Source: Acinetobacter lwoffii (GTDB taxonomy: Bacteria; Pseudomonadota; Gammaproteobacteria; Pseudomonadales; Moraxellaceae). From it: a stretch of DNA of 64,000 bases. Shown piece after piece: positions 36,512-45,557 of this stretch (positions are counted from its first letter, which is position 1; each line of letters starts with the position of its first letter). The notes under the pieces are model-generated. The model was not told the DNA's origin. It did no database searches and saw only the letters and a program-made list of their open reading frames with translations. Both the position numbers and the translations under genes were made by a program. The stretch spans positions 1,001,702-1,065,701 of the forward strand of contig NZ_CP059081.1 of assembly GCF_015602705.1 (NCBI RefSeq). The letters are read 5' to 3'.

Positions 36512-36713
36512 ATACATGATCCAATCGGATATCTATGCTCACCTATATGGCGGGATTGTAATTATTTTTTCTATCACGCTTAAGTCGGATATTCCGAGCT
36601 TTAAATTTCGCTTGAATATAAATATTTCAAATAATCAATCAGTTGTCTTAAAAAATCAAAGCTAGCTTATTGTTAAACTTGCTCATTTAAGAGTTTTAAA
36701 GACTAAGATCTTA

Positions 36714-37379
36714 TTAGTCTTCAGCTTTATTTTGCTGTAATTGATCTAAAGCAAAATTGATCTGCTTCAGAATGTGATTCAATTCTTGGGGAGCAATACG
36801 GCTTTCCTGAAGGGACGTGATCCATTGCATTTGGCACAGTTTTAAACTGCGCGTATCCGGCGCCTGTAAAATCTGATGAATTTGCTGCTTGGCCATCAAG
36901 CCACAATATTTTTGTAAGCTTTCCATCATCATATATTTAAGGTCTTCAAAAGACATAGGTTGCAGTTCAGGCAGCTTTTTTGCATGGCTTGAATCCGTTT
37001 CAGCAGATGGAATGTCCTGCGCTACTTTAATGGATTCCATCTCAGGATGGAGTTCTTTTGTCGCAGAAGCTGCTGCTATCGATGAGTCCAACGATCGGTG
37101 AATCTCGGAGTGTGCCAGGTCAACTTTTGTATCTGTTCTTGCATCAGCCTGCTTTTGACTGATGGCTACCTCGCCCGTTTCAGCTGGAACGATTAAATCC
37201 ATGGCATAAAGTTGATCTAAGAGTTCGGTAGGAGCAAGCTGCTGCTTTAAGCCATCATTTAATAAGTTGAAATCCTGGCTGCCGATCAGAACCAATAAGC
37301 GGCGTTGGCGTGCGGTCAGTGGGATGGAGCGATCCTGTAGCACCTCGATCCCACGTTGAGTTTTATAAAAATGCATCAT
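36714..37379 (-). CDS. Uncharacterised protein with N-terminal helix-turn-helix-like region
   Basis: 221-residue protein of unknown function. Residues about 10-60 (GIEVLQDRSIPLTARQRRLLVLIGSQDFNLLNDGL) resemble a winged-helix-like or regulatory segment seen in several Acinetobacter proteins, followed by a Glu/Ser/Ala-rich linker and a C-terminal helical domain (LKYMMMESLQKYCGLMAKQ, and LNHILKQINFALDQLQQ). No signal peptide. The two parts suggest a DNA- or protein-binding regulator, but this is a guess from composition. Confidence 0.6.
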   Translation of the reverse strand: MMHFYKTQRGIEVLQDRSIPLTARQRRLLVLIGSQDFNLLNDGLKQQLAPTELLDQLYAMDLIVPAETGEVAISQKQADARTDTKVDLAHSEIHRSLDSSIAAASATKELHPEMESIKVAQDIPSAETDSSHAKKLPELQPMSFEDLKYMMMESLQKYCGLMAKQQIHQILQAPDTRSLKLCQMQWITSLQESRIAPQELNHILKQINFALDQLQQNKAED

Positions 37380-37480
37380 AGCTGAATAGATGGTTGCTTA
37401 AATTCAGCTAGAGCATAGTCTGTGAAAATTACATTAATATGAAGTATTTATTAAAATACAGAGGTTTATTTTGATAAGAC

Positions 37481-38179
37481 CTATAATGTCGTGATCGCCG
37501 TATTTTCAAGTGCCTTGCGTAAATAAGGATCGAGTTCATCCTGACGCAGCAACCATTGCACATAGTCAGCAGGTAGTTCTGCAATAGCAGTGCCGCGATG
37601 TTTACCAAAATTAATCGTACGTGGAATTCGGGCATCTTCAGAAGCGTCGAATAATTCCTGCATGCTGTTGATTTTTAAATGATGCACAATATGCATCAAA
37701 ATATTGGCAGTTAAAATAATATCCATATCGGCACGATGCGCTTTACGGATCATTTCACGCGCTCTTTCGCTGCCTTTGGTGATCATATAAATCAGTGCAG
37801 AAATATTGTGTGCTTCTGCATCTGGCCAGACCCGACGTGCTAAAGCCAGTGTACAAATCGCCTTGATTTTTGAAGTATCTACACCACATTTTTCGATGGC
37901 ACGGACGTCATAATCAATATTATGGCCGATCATGTAGATGGTTTCATCAGGCAGGCGAAAGGTACTGTAATGCGGTTGACCTTCCAGATCCGATTCCAGA
38001 ATATGATGCACGGCCATGGCAGCAAAAGAAATGGCTTCGTCACATGAATAAAGCTGATCAAACAGGCGGCTTTTATCCAGACTGATTTTATGCTCTACAA
38101 TTTCGACAGGCGCATAAGCAATTTCGATGGGTTGACCATTTAAAGTATGCGTTTCGGTATCAAGAATAATGGCCTGCAT
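37481..38179 (-). CDS. DEDD-type exonuclease with C-terminal DUF3820 domain
   Basis: Predicted 3'-5' exonuclease (about 232 aa). DEDD ligands: ILDTETHT (Asp-Glu) at the N terminus, GHNIDYDVRAI in the middle (second Asp), and HRADMDIILTANIL (third Asp with His), similar to ExoX/DnaQ types. A C-terminal DUF3820 segment (INFGKHRGTAIAELPADYVQWLLRQ) follows, a combination annotated as a quorum-sensing-regulated virulence factor in some genomes. ATG at 38179 chosen because it opens directly with the exonuclease motif; the frame also opens 19 codons earlier. Confidence 0.78.
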   Translation of the reverse strand: MQAIILDTETHTLNGQPIEIAYAPVEIVEHKISLDKSRLFDQLYSCDEAISFAAMAVHHILESDLEGQPHYSTFRLPDETIYMIGHNIDYDVRAIEKCGVDTSKIKAICTLALARRVWPDAEAHNISALIYMITKGSERAREMIRKAHRADMDIILTANILMHIVHHLKINSMQELFDASEDARIPRTINFGKHRGTAIAELPADYVQWLLRQDELDPYLRKALENTAITTL

Positions 38180-38511
38180 GTCGGAAATGTGCCTGAAAAA
38201 GAGAGAAGAGTAAAATCTAACATTATTATTTTGCAACTGACAATTGAATTGCTTTATTTCTGTATGAATTGCAGGCTTTTTAACGTATGACGACTATTTA
38301 TATAGTTCTGGAGAGGGGAAATTCTCTATTTTAAAGTTTGCTGATTTCATAATAAATCTAAACTGGTGCGAATTTAATAGAAAAAATAACGCATTCTTTT
38401 CTTGATATTGTTTAGATAAATTGGGAAATTACATGTAGTTTTATCGTTTGTTAAAGATAAAACCAGAAAAACTCATTAGAGATGATAATAAATAAGATAA
38501 GGATAAGATCG

Positions 38512-39759
38512 ATGAAACGTCAAGTATTGACCTGTGCTCTTCTCACATTAAGTGTAGCCTTAACTGCTTGTAACGATGATAGTGATAATGATCGTTTTTA
38601 CGAGTCCAAACCTGCCATTCCAGTAAATAATATCGATAATCCAGTCGTGGCAACACCTGTAGCCTATACGCAAACGGATTTTTCTGGGATCGCTGACGAA
38701 AGTGTGATCATGACTTATAAGATGTTAGGAATTAATGGTAAGGAAACACAAGCTACTGCATTAGTTTTCACACCCGAAGGAACGCCTCCAGCTACAGGCT
38801 GGCCAATTGTGGCATGGGCACATGGAACTACCGGTGTAGCTGATCAGTGTGCGCCGAGTCGAAAAGCGCTGAATGATTATATCAAAGCCATGATTGGCGG
38901 GTTTCTTCAAACTGGCTATATTGTAGTGGCACCTGACTATGAAGGTTTGGGAGAGCCGAGTGGAAAAGAACTTCATCCTTTCTTGAATTTGAAAAGTGAA
39001 GCTTATTCTATTACTGATGCAGTCGTAGCTGCACGAAATTATTTAGGTTCACAAGCATCCAATCAATGGGTGGCAGTAGGGCATTCTCAAGGTGGCCAGG
39101 CAGCTTTAGGCGCTGCGCAATATGCAGCACGTGCTTCTAAGATGACCTATAAAGGTACGGTAGCTTTAGCACCGGCTTCAAATTTCAATCTGATTTTGAC
39201 AGGAGGTGAACAACAGGCGGGACAAGAAACAAATCTGGATAAAAAAATTGGAACTTTAGCATCTTTAGATACCTTTACTGCCCTGATTGTTGCTGGTTTG
39301 CGTAACCCGAACCCGAATCTGCAATATAGTCAGATTTTTAAAACGCCAACCGATGAAATCGCGAAAAATGCAGAAACTGATTGCTATGATGTATTAGGCC
39401 AGAAATTTGGTACTGCAATGTATGCTTATGCACAATCAAATAATAACTCGGTAAATAATTATCCTCGTACTCAAACTAACTTTATGAGTATTCCAGTCGT
39501 AAAGAGCTTCTTAGAAAAAGATTCTCAGCCTTTACTTGTTAAAGTTTCTACGCCAGTGATTATTTATCAGGGTTCAGCAGATAGTACCGTTCCGAAAGCA
39601 GCAACAGATGTTTTGGTTGCACTCGCCAATCAGAAACAAACTTCAGTACGTTATATTACGGATGAGTCAAATGCGACTAAATGGGATCATGGTAGCGTCT
39701 ATGCACTGAATATTCCTAATATTATTTCAGATGTAAAATCTCTAATGCCAATTCAATAA
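38512..39759 (+). CDS. Lipase-like alpha/beta hydrolase lipoprotein
   Basis: Predicted secreted or outer-membrane lipoprotein esterase/lipase (415 aa). Signal with lipobox LTAC; the following linker is Asp/Asn-rich. The secretory-lipase (LIP) fold shows the nucleophile elbow GHSQGG with Ser, an oxyanion motif WAHGTTGVADQCAP, and a late acid/His region (DSTVPKA, KWDHGSVYALN). ATG at 38512 with AAGGA 9 bases upstream. Monocistronic; divergent from the exonuclease gene. Confidence 0.8.
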   Translation: MKRQVLTCALLTLSVALTACNDDSDNDRFYESKPAIPVNNIDNPVVATPVAYTQTDFSGIADESVIMTYKMLGINGKETQATALVFTPEGTPPATGWPIVAWAHGTTGVADQCAPSRKALNDYIKAMIGGFLQTGYIVVAPDYEGLGEPSGKELHPFLNLKSEAYSITDAVVAARNYLGSQASNQWVAVGHSQGGQAALGAAQYAARASKMTYKGTVALAPASNFNLILTGGEQQAGQETNLDKKIGTLASLDTFTALIVAGLRNPNPNLQYSQIFKTPTDEIAKNAETDCYDVLGQKFGTAMYAYAQSNNNSVNNYPRTQTNFMSIPVVKSFLEKDSQPLLVKVSTPVIIYQGSADSTVPKAATDVLVALANQKQTSVRYITDESNATKWDHGSVYALNIPNIISDVKSLMPIQ

Positions 39760-39773
39760 CTTATTTTTATCTG

Positions 39774-39808
39774 AATGGCTCATGTTTTTTTAGATATGAG
39801 CCATTTTT
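39774..39808 (+). terminator. Terminator of the lipase-like gene
   Basis: AATGGCTCAT / ATGAGCCATT stem with T-run. Confidence 0.85.
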
Positions 39809-39852
39809 ATTGCAAACTGAATAAAGTTCATGATCGAAAATTTAAAACTTCA

Positions 39853-39861
39853 TGCTACAAT
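39853..39861 (+). promoter_or_regulatory. Extended -10 promoter of glyA
   Basis: TGCTACAAT (TG, one base, TACAAT) about 50 bases before glyA, with no good -35. Confidence 0.5.
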
Positions 39862-39913
39862 ACGCGCCAATCTTAGCACGGCTTAAAAGCCCTAAATCAA
39901 TAGGACCTCGCTA

Positions 39914-41164
39914 ATGTTTGCCAATATCTCTATCGCTGAATTTGATCCAGAATTAGCTCAAGCAATCTCGAATGAAGATGCTCGTCAAGAAGCTCATATT
40001 GAGCTAATCGCTTCTGAAAACTACTGCTCACCAGCAGTTATGGAAGCTCAAGGTTCAAAACTTACTAACAAATATGCGGAAGGCTACCCAGGTAAACGCT
40101 ACTATGGCGGTTGCGAGTATGTAGACGTTATCGAACAATTGGCGATTGACCGTGCTAAAGAACTCTTTGGTGCTGATTATGCTAACGTTCAGCCACATGC
40201 TGGTTCACAAGCAAACTCAGCAGTTTACTTAGCGCTTCTGAACCCGGGCGATACAGTTCTGGGTATGAGCCTTGCTCACGGTGGTCACTTGACGCACGGT
40301 GCAAAAGTAAGTTTCTCTGGTAAAACATATAATGCGATTCAGTACGGTTTAAACCCTGAAACTGGCGAGATCGATTACGAAGAAGTTGAGCGTTTGGCGC
40401 TTGAGCACAAGCCACGCATGATCGTTGCTGGTTTCTCTGCATACAGCCAAATCGTTGACTGGCAGCGTTTCCGTGACATCGCGGACAAAGTTGGCGCTTA
40501 CCTATTTGTTGATATGGCTCACGTTGCAGGTCTGGTTGCCGCTGGCGTTTACCCAAGCCCGGTGCAAATCGCTGACGTTACTACGACTACGACTCACAAA
40601 ACACTTCGTGGTCCACGTTCAGGTCTGATCCTTGCGAAAGCAAACGAAGAAATCGAGAAGAAACTTCAATCGGCTGTATTCCCAGGCAACCAGGGTGGTC
40701 CTTTGGTTCACGCGATTGCTGCGAAAGCAATCTGCTTCAAAGAAGCAATGGCACCTGAATATAAAGCGTATCAACAACAAGTCGTTGTTAATGCGAAAGC
40801 AATGGCTGAAGTATTAATCGCTCGTGGTTATGATGTAGTTTCTGGTGGTACTGAAAACCACTTGTTCTTGCTGTCTTTAATCAAGCAAGACATCACAGGT
40901 AAAGAAGCTGACGCTTGGTTAGGTGCTGCTCACATTACTGTGAATAAAAACTCTGTACCAAACGATCCACGTTCTCCGTTCGTGACTTCAGGTATCCGTA
41001 TCGGTACACCTGCAGTAACAACTCGCGGTTTCGGTGAAGCTGAAGTTCGTGAACTTGCAGGCTGGATCGCTGATATCCTAGATGCTAAAGGCGACGAAGC
41101 TGTTATTAACGCGGTGAAAGAGAAAGTTGCAGCGGTATGTGCTAAATTCCCAGTTTATGCATAA
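39914..41164 (+). CDS. glyA: Serine hydroxymethyltransferase
   Basis: PLP enzyme that interconverts serine and glycine while loading one-carbon units on tetrahydrofolate (416 aa). Signatures [60 protein letters not shown], and the PLP lysine in [14 protein letters not shown]. Single-gene unit with an extended -10 promoter and a strong terminator. Codon use is biased, indicating high expression. Confidence 0.97.
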   Translation: MFANISIAEFDPELAQAISNEDARQEAHIELIASENYCSPAVMEAQGSKLTNKYAEGYPGKRYYGGCEYVDVIEQLAIDRAKELFGADYANVQPHAGSQANSAVYLALLNPGDTVLGMSLAHGGHLTHGAKVSFSGKTYNAIQYGLNPETGEIDYEEVERLALEHKPRMIVAGFSAYSQIVDWQRFRDIADKVGAYLFVDMAHVAGLVAAGVYPSPVQIADVTTTTTHKTLRGPRSGLILAKANEEIEKKLQSAVFPGNQGGPLVHAIAAKAICFKEAMAPEYKAYQQQVVVNAKAMAEVLIARGYDVVSGGTENHLFLLSLIKQDITGKEADAWLGAAHITVNKNSVPNDPRSPFVTSGIRIGTPAVTTRGFGEAEVRELAGWIADILDAKGDEAVINAVKEKVAAVCAKFPVYA

Positions 41165-41183
41165 TCGCTTATAAACGGAAAGG

Positions 41184-41207
41184 AGCTCCCAACCGGGAGC
41201 TTTTTTT
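41184..41207 (+). terminator. Terminator of glyA
   Basis: AGCTCCC (41184-41190), AACC, GGGAGCT (41195-41201), T-run. Confidence 0.9.
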
Positions 41208-41669
41208 ATAACTGTAAAAATAACGATATAAAAGATGTTTGGCCTTGATCGGACTTACATAGATCGATTTCCTTGCCGTAATAGATTGAGTCATCAATAA
41301 AATCATATTGAGTTTTTCTCAATCTGGCTTAAAGTCTTTTATCAACTATTTGTATTTTAAAATGCTTTAAAAGAATGGATGCATTCGTTGCACGCTTTGC
41401 TTGAAATTATTTACAGGAATTATTTTCAGAACCTGACACTTTAAAACTAATAGGTTATTGAGCTGAAGATCATGGTAGATGAAGCGCTTGAGTAAATCCC
41501 ATGTTACTGTAAGGTGATACTGATATAAGCGCTGTGAATGACATCATTCTTTTTATTTAAACGTTATATGGATCGGTATCATTTGAATATGGGTAAATCC
41601 TGTATTTAAAAATGCTGCTGGCGGTTGATTGATTAATTTTTCATTTATGCATTAAACAAGGTAATAAGG
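41208..41669. other. Non-coding stretch between glyA and rnk
   Basis: About 460 bases without a credible gene on either strand. A small hairpin (ATTGAG/CTCAAT near 41308-41325) is present. Probably the rnk promoter region; I see no convincing -35/-10 pair. Confidence 0.4.
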
Positions 41670-42074
41670 ATGACTAAACCCAACATTATTTTATCTGAGC
41701 AAGATTTACATCGTCTGGAAACGATGCTGGAGAACCAGAGCAAACTGAGTGAAACCATGATCCGCTTAGAGGATGAATTGGCACGTGCCGAAGTGGTCGA
41801 GCCGCAAGCGATCGCAAGCAATATCGTGACCATGCATTCACGTGTGTCGCTGACCATTGCACCTTCTACGGAAGCTGTTGAGGTGACACTAGTTTACCCA
41901 CACGAATTTAAAGGTGAAAAGGGGCAGGTCAATGTCATCGCACCGATAGGTGCAGCCATTTTGGGCTTAGCAGAAGGTCAAACCATTGAATGGCCACAAC
42001 CGGATGGTCATACCATGAAAGTAACCATTGAAAAAGTGCTGTTTCAGCCGGAGAGCGAAGGGGATTATCTTTAA
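41670..42074 (+). CDS. rnk: Rnk-type nucleoside diphosphate kinase regulator (GreA/GreB family)
   Basis: RNA-polymerase-binding protein of 134 aa. Rnk-type N-terminal helices (LSEQDLHRLETMLENQ) and a GreA/GreB C-terminal domain with VTLVYPHEFKGEKGQVNVIAPIGAAILGLAEGQTIEWPQPDG. The coiled coil is short, as in Rnk, so it lacks the acidic tip used by GreA/GreB to stimulate RNA cleavage. Stands alone with its own terminator. Confidence 0.85.
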   Translation: MTKPNIILSEQDLHRLETMLENQSKLSETMIRLEDELARAEVVEPQAIASNIVTMHSRVSLTIAPSTEAVEVTLVYPHEFKGEKGQVNVIAPIGAAILGLAEGQTIEWPQPDGHTMKVTIEKVLFQPESEGDYL

Positions 42075-42095
42075 GCCAGCGTTGGATCATCCTTG

Positions 42096-42121
42096 AAAGC
42101 CATAGTAATATGGCTTTTTTT
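42096..42121 (+). terminator. Terminator of rnk
   Basis: AAAGCCATA (42096-42104), GTAA, TATGGCTTT (42109-42117), T-run. Confidence 0.85.
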
Positions 42122-42152
42122 GTATATGGATTTTAAGTAAAACCTGGTGTTG

Positions 42153-42199
42153 TAAGCATTTAGATCAGATTGAATACATTTTAAAGTTCTAAATGCTTA
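42153..42199. repeat. 12-bp inverted repeat upstream of the TelA operon
   Basis: TAAGCATTTAGA (42153-42164) and its exact complement TCTAAATGCTTA (42188-42199), 23 bases apart, in a 340-base gap. Could be an operator pair or an RNA hairpin; no regulator is nearby. Confidence 0.45.
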
Positions 42200-42415
42200 A
42201 AGTTAAACAATTCTCAAGATGCTACGTAGCCATTTATCTCTGTAATTGGATTGTCTTGCCAAAATCATAATTAAAATAAAGATAAAACATGGATTTAGTT
42301 AAAGTGATGTAACGAATTTCTGGATAAATATACACAACGCAGTCTGTTTTTTTGCTACATTCGAAGATGTTCTAGACTTCTTTGTTTCACTTTTTTAAAG
42401 GATATCGCCTCAACC

Positions 42416-43207
42416 ATGTCGCGCTTTGAAGCTCTACCTGCCTTGACTGACATGATGCTTGATCGTGAGGAAATTCTGGCGATTAAGCGTAATGAGCTTG
42501 TGCCTGTACTGGATAATCAATATGGGCTGAATCATTATGCAGATGCTTTGATTCAGGCACAGTCCGTTCTACTGAATGGTGTAGATCCGCACTTGACCCA
42601 ACAGTTAAGCCATACCATTGAGCAATTGATTCAGGCTTTGGCAGAATCTAAAAAATATCTGAAAAAACGTAAATTTAATGCCCTACAGAAATGGCTAGGC
42701 ATCGATCTGGATTATGGCTCAAGTCAGGTGGAATATTATCAACGGCTAGACCGTTTGCTCGATCAGGCCGATCACTTAAGCCGTAAATTGCAGATTGAAA
42801 TTCAGAAATCGCAGTCACGTTTTCAGCAGCTTTTGGGGTTGCGCGAACAGATGGCCAAGCACATTGTCGCAGCAGACGAGTTTCTGTCTGAATATCCGCT
42901 ATTCGTCAAAAACCAGCATCCCTTGGATAATTTTTCAGAACGCCTCTCCAAGAAAATTAATACCTTACGTACCTTGCAAAGCAGTAATGACATCGCCATT
43001 ACCCAGATGCAGCTTTCGCAGCAGCTTTCCTTTAGCCTGCTGGATCGCTTTAAGGAAGCACAGCAGGTCTTGATTCCGGCCTGGCAATATCATGTCAAAC
43101 AAAGCCAGACGAAACACTCGACAAGTGATCTGGAAAAACTTGATAATAGCCGTGAGAGTCTGATTAAAACGTTAAAAAAATCCCTCGAGAAACCCTCGAA
43201 AACATAA
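42416..43207 (+). CDS. Uncharacterised helical protein, first gene of the TelA operon
   Basis: 263-residue, almost entirely helical protein with heptad-like patterns; it has no family I recognise. It contains a central ESKKYLKKRKFNALQKWLGIDLDYGSSQVEYYQRLDRLLDQ segment similar in style to TelA, and it precedes TelA by 16 bases. Probably a cytoplasmic partner of TelA acting in the same complex. No signal peptide. Ribosome-binding site AAGGA about 12 bases before ATG. Confidence 0.7.
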   Translation: MSRFEALPALTDMMLDREEILAIKRNELVPVLDNQYGLNHYADALIQAQSVLLNGVDPHLTQQLSHTIEQLIQALAESKKYLKKRKFNALQKWLGIDLDYGSSQVEYYQRLDRLLDQADHLSRKLQIEIQKSQSRFQQLLGLREQMAKHIVAADEFLSEYPLFVKNQHPLDNFSERLSKKINTLRTLQSSNDIAITQMQLSQQLSFSLLDRFKEAQQVLIPAWQYHVKQSQTKHSTSDLEKLDNSRESLIKTLKKSLEKPSKT

Positions 43208-43223
43208 CAATATAAGGTGAACT

Positions 43224-44357
43224 ATGACCAAGTCTGATTTAGTAAATTTGCCTGTTGAAAGCTCGAATGAACTGGTCGAACAAAAATTCCAGCAAATGGA
43301 CCTGAAAGAACTGGGCTTACAGCCTGCTGACTTTCAGGAGGTGCTGGCTGCACGTAAAGAGTTGCAGAACATGAGTCATAACAGCGTGGCTGAATATGGC
43401 AAAAATATTGCGACCAAAACTTCGACCTATACCGATGAATTACTGAATCTGGTGCAAAATAGAGATCTGGATGCGACAGGACAGAAGCTGAATCAGGTGG
43501 TACAGGTGGCTCAGCAGCTGAATACCAGCAGTATTCTCAATAAAAAGAAAAGTTCGGGTTTTTTTGGCAATATCATTAGCAAATTCAAAGGTGCGAAAGA
43601 TAACTTTGATGCGCATTTCAATACCACTAAAGAGCAGCTAGATGTACTGGTGAAAGAGATTGAAACCTCGCAATCCGGTTTGAAAGCACGTGTTGATACC
43701 CTGGATAAAATGTTTGACGGGGTACAGGATGAATATAAACAGCTCGGGGTACATATCGCCGCAGGCCGTTTACGCGAACAGGAGCTGCAGCAGGAAATTT
43801 CCACTTTAACCGCCTTACCGCAAGATCAGAGCACCACCCAGAAAATTTATGACCTGAACCATCTGGCCAATAATCTGGAAAAACGTGTCAGTGATTTACA
43901 GGTACTGCAGCAGTCTGCCATGCAGACCTTGCCAATGATCCGGATTATTCAGTCAAATAACCTGATGCTAGTCGACAAGTTTTATGCGATCAAAAATATT
44001 ACTTTACCAGCGTGGAAAAACCAGATCAGTCTGGCGATTTCATTGAGCGAACAGAAGAACAGTGTGCAGCTGGCCAATACCATTGATGATGCTACCAATG
44101 AGCTGCTGCGCCGTAATGCTGACCTGTTACATCAGAACTCGGTCGATACTGCTAAAGCCAACCAGCGCTCGGTGATTGACATCGAAACGCTTGAACATGT
44201 GCAAAATACCCTCATTAAAACTGTAAATGATGTGATTCAGATCCAGAAAGAAGGTGTACAAAAACGCACAGAAGCAACCGTGCGTTTGAAAGCTTTGCAA
44301 GATAATCTAAATCATTTGGTGATTGAATCAAGTACCAGTGGATCCAAGCCCAACTAA
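43224..44357 (+). CDS. TelA-family toxic anion resistance protein
   Basis: 377-residue protein of the TelA/KlaA family (PF05816), linked to tellurite and other oxyanion or envelope stress resistance; mechanism unknown. Helical throughout, with family-type segments KSSGFFGNIISKFKGAKDNFDAHF, LDKMFDGVQDEYKQLGVHIAAGRLREQELQQ and the C-terminal MIRIIQSNNLMLVDKFYAIKNITLPAWKNQISLAISL. It sits in the middle of a three-gene operon with two unknown partners. Confidence 0.85.
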   Translation: MTKSDLVNLPVESSNELVEQKFQQMDLKELGLQPADFQEVLAARKELQNMSHNSVAEYGKNIATKTSTYTDELLNLVQNRDLDATGQKLNQVVQVAQQLNTSSILNKKKSSGFFGNIISKFKGAKDNFDAHFNTTKEQLDVLVKEIETSQSGLKARVDTLDKMFDGVQDEYKQLGVHIAAGRLREQELQQEISTLTALPQDQSTTQKIYDLNHLANNLEKRVSDLQVLQQSAMQTLPMIRIIQSNNLMLVDKFYAIKNITLPAWKNQISLAISLSEQKNSVQLANTIDDATNELLRRNADLLHQNSVDTAKANQRSVIDIETLEHVQNTLIKTVNDVIQIQKEGVQKRTEATVRLKALQDNLNHLVIESSTSGSKPN

Positions 44358-44394
44358 ATCAGGTAGGGCCAAAATCTGAAAGAAGGAGTAGAGA

Positions 44395-45312
44395 TTGCCG
44401 CCCTTAGATGAATATGCCGTTAAGCCTCAGGACATCAAGCAGGGGGTAGTTGCACTCAAGAAACGTCAACGCAATTTGATGCTATTGGGTTTGACTAGTT
44501 CTACCATATTTATAGCCTCATTGATCAGCCTATTTTTCCAGCAGGAACTGGTCTATGGCTTTTTTGGCCTGAGTACCCAAGTACAGCAATTGCATTTACC
44601 GGTCAGTGTAGATGCCACACTGGCCAGCATTGGTGATAGTCCGGATTATTTTTTTAGTTTGCTGAGCTGGTTTGGCTGGCTGATTATTAAAATTTTTGCC
44701 TCTTTTATCGGCGCATTCTTTGTGATTGGCTTACTGAAAAAGTTGCGTTTCTTTTATGTTCGCTTTCAGTCTTTTGTACTGAAATTTGTCGCCTGGCTGA
44801 TCGCTTTTATCGTGATCTGGTCAGGATTAACTTACTGGCAGCATGATCTACGTAATGATCGGGATGATGCTTATCAGCAAGTGGTGTATTACGACAGCAA
44901 TATTAATGACAGTGAAATTGCCCGTTATCTGGCCGATTCAGAGATTGCAGCACCGGTGAAATCTTATTTACTGGCGCAAACGGCATTGCTGCATAAGCCG
45001 CAGGATTTATCTGCCGCAAAACCTTATGTTTTAAACCTGGTTGAAGCAGAAAAACAGGATCCTAAATTTGAACAATATGGTTTCAAGCCTGAACAAATCT
45101 GGACCATGCAGCAACAGGTCTATGGTCAAGCCATGACACCAGTCGCCAAGAGTGTAAATACACAGGTGCAACAGGCGGATCAGTTAAATCAGATCACGAA
45201 TCTGGTTATTATTGGTGTTGCTATTTTATCGGCACTACTTAGCCTAATCTTGTTTTTCTTGGCCAACTCAATCAAGGGTCGATCACTCCGTATCGAACAG
45301 CGGATTCATTAA
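44395..45312 (+). CDS. Uncharacterised membrane protein, third gene of the TelA operon
   Basis: 305-residue membrane protein with about four transmembrane helices (near residues 29-48, 86-113, 130-148 and 272-292). The region between helices three and four is hydrophilic and probably periplasmic (DNSEIARYLADSEIAAPVK-type sequence). TTG start with AAGGAG 7 bases upstream. It may anchor TelA and its partner to the membrane. No known family recognised. Confidence 0.7.
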   Translation: MPPLDEYAVKPQDIKQGVVALKKRQRNLMLLGLTSSTIFIASLISLFFQQELVYGFFGLSTQVQQLHLPVSVDATLASIGDSPDYFFSLLSWFGWLIIKIFASFIGAFFVIGLLKKLRFFYVRFQSFVLKFVAWLIAFIVIWSGLTYWQHDLRNDRDDAYQQVVYYDSNINDSEIARYLADSEIAAPVKSYLLAQTALLHKPQDLSAAKPYVLNLVEAEKQDPKFEQYGFKPEQIWTMQQQVYGQAMTPVAKSVNTQVQQADQLNQITNLVIIGVAILSALLSLILFFLANSIKGRSLRIEQRIH

Positions 45313-45318
45313 TTTCCC

Positions 45319-45348
45319 AAAATGCTCCTGAATAGGGAGCATTTTTTT
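45319..45348 (+). terminator. Terminator of the TelA operon
   Basis: AAAATGCTCC / GGAGCATTTT stem with T-run. Confidence 0.85.
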
Positions 45349-45557
45349 GATAAAATTTCAATGCTATTTTTAAGATAACCTATTCAACTTGCTTAACACA
45401 GCTCAAAAATTTAAATAAGGCAGTAAAAAAAACTAGGTTTAGCTTAATAATCTAAAATATCGATCAATAAAATAAAAACAACCTGTTTTACCTATTCAGT
45501 CGATTGTCCTATCATGGCTGTATCAAATAAACATTTACTCCTTTGGAGACGTTAGCA

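Noticed and set aside
43511..43804. A Ser/Cys/Leu-rich open frame antisense to telA
   Set aside because: Typical shadow frame of a coding strand; no promoter or ribosome-binding site.
45420..45557. OxyR binding site before ahpF
   Set aside because: CTAT and ATTG fragments are present, but I could not align a convincing four-part OxyR motif.
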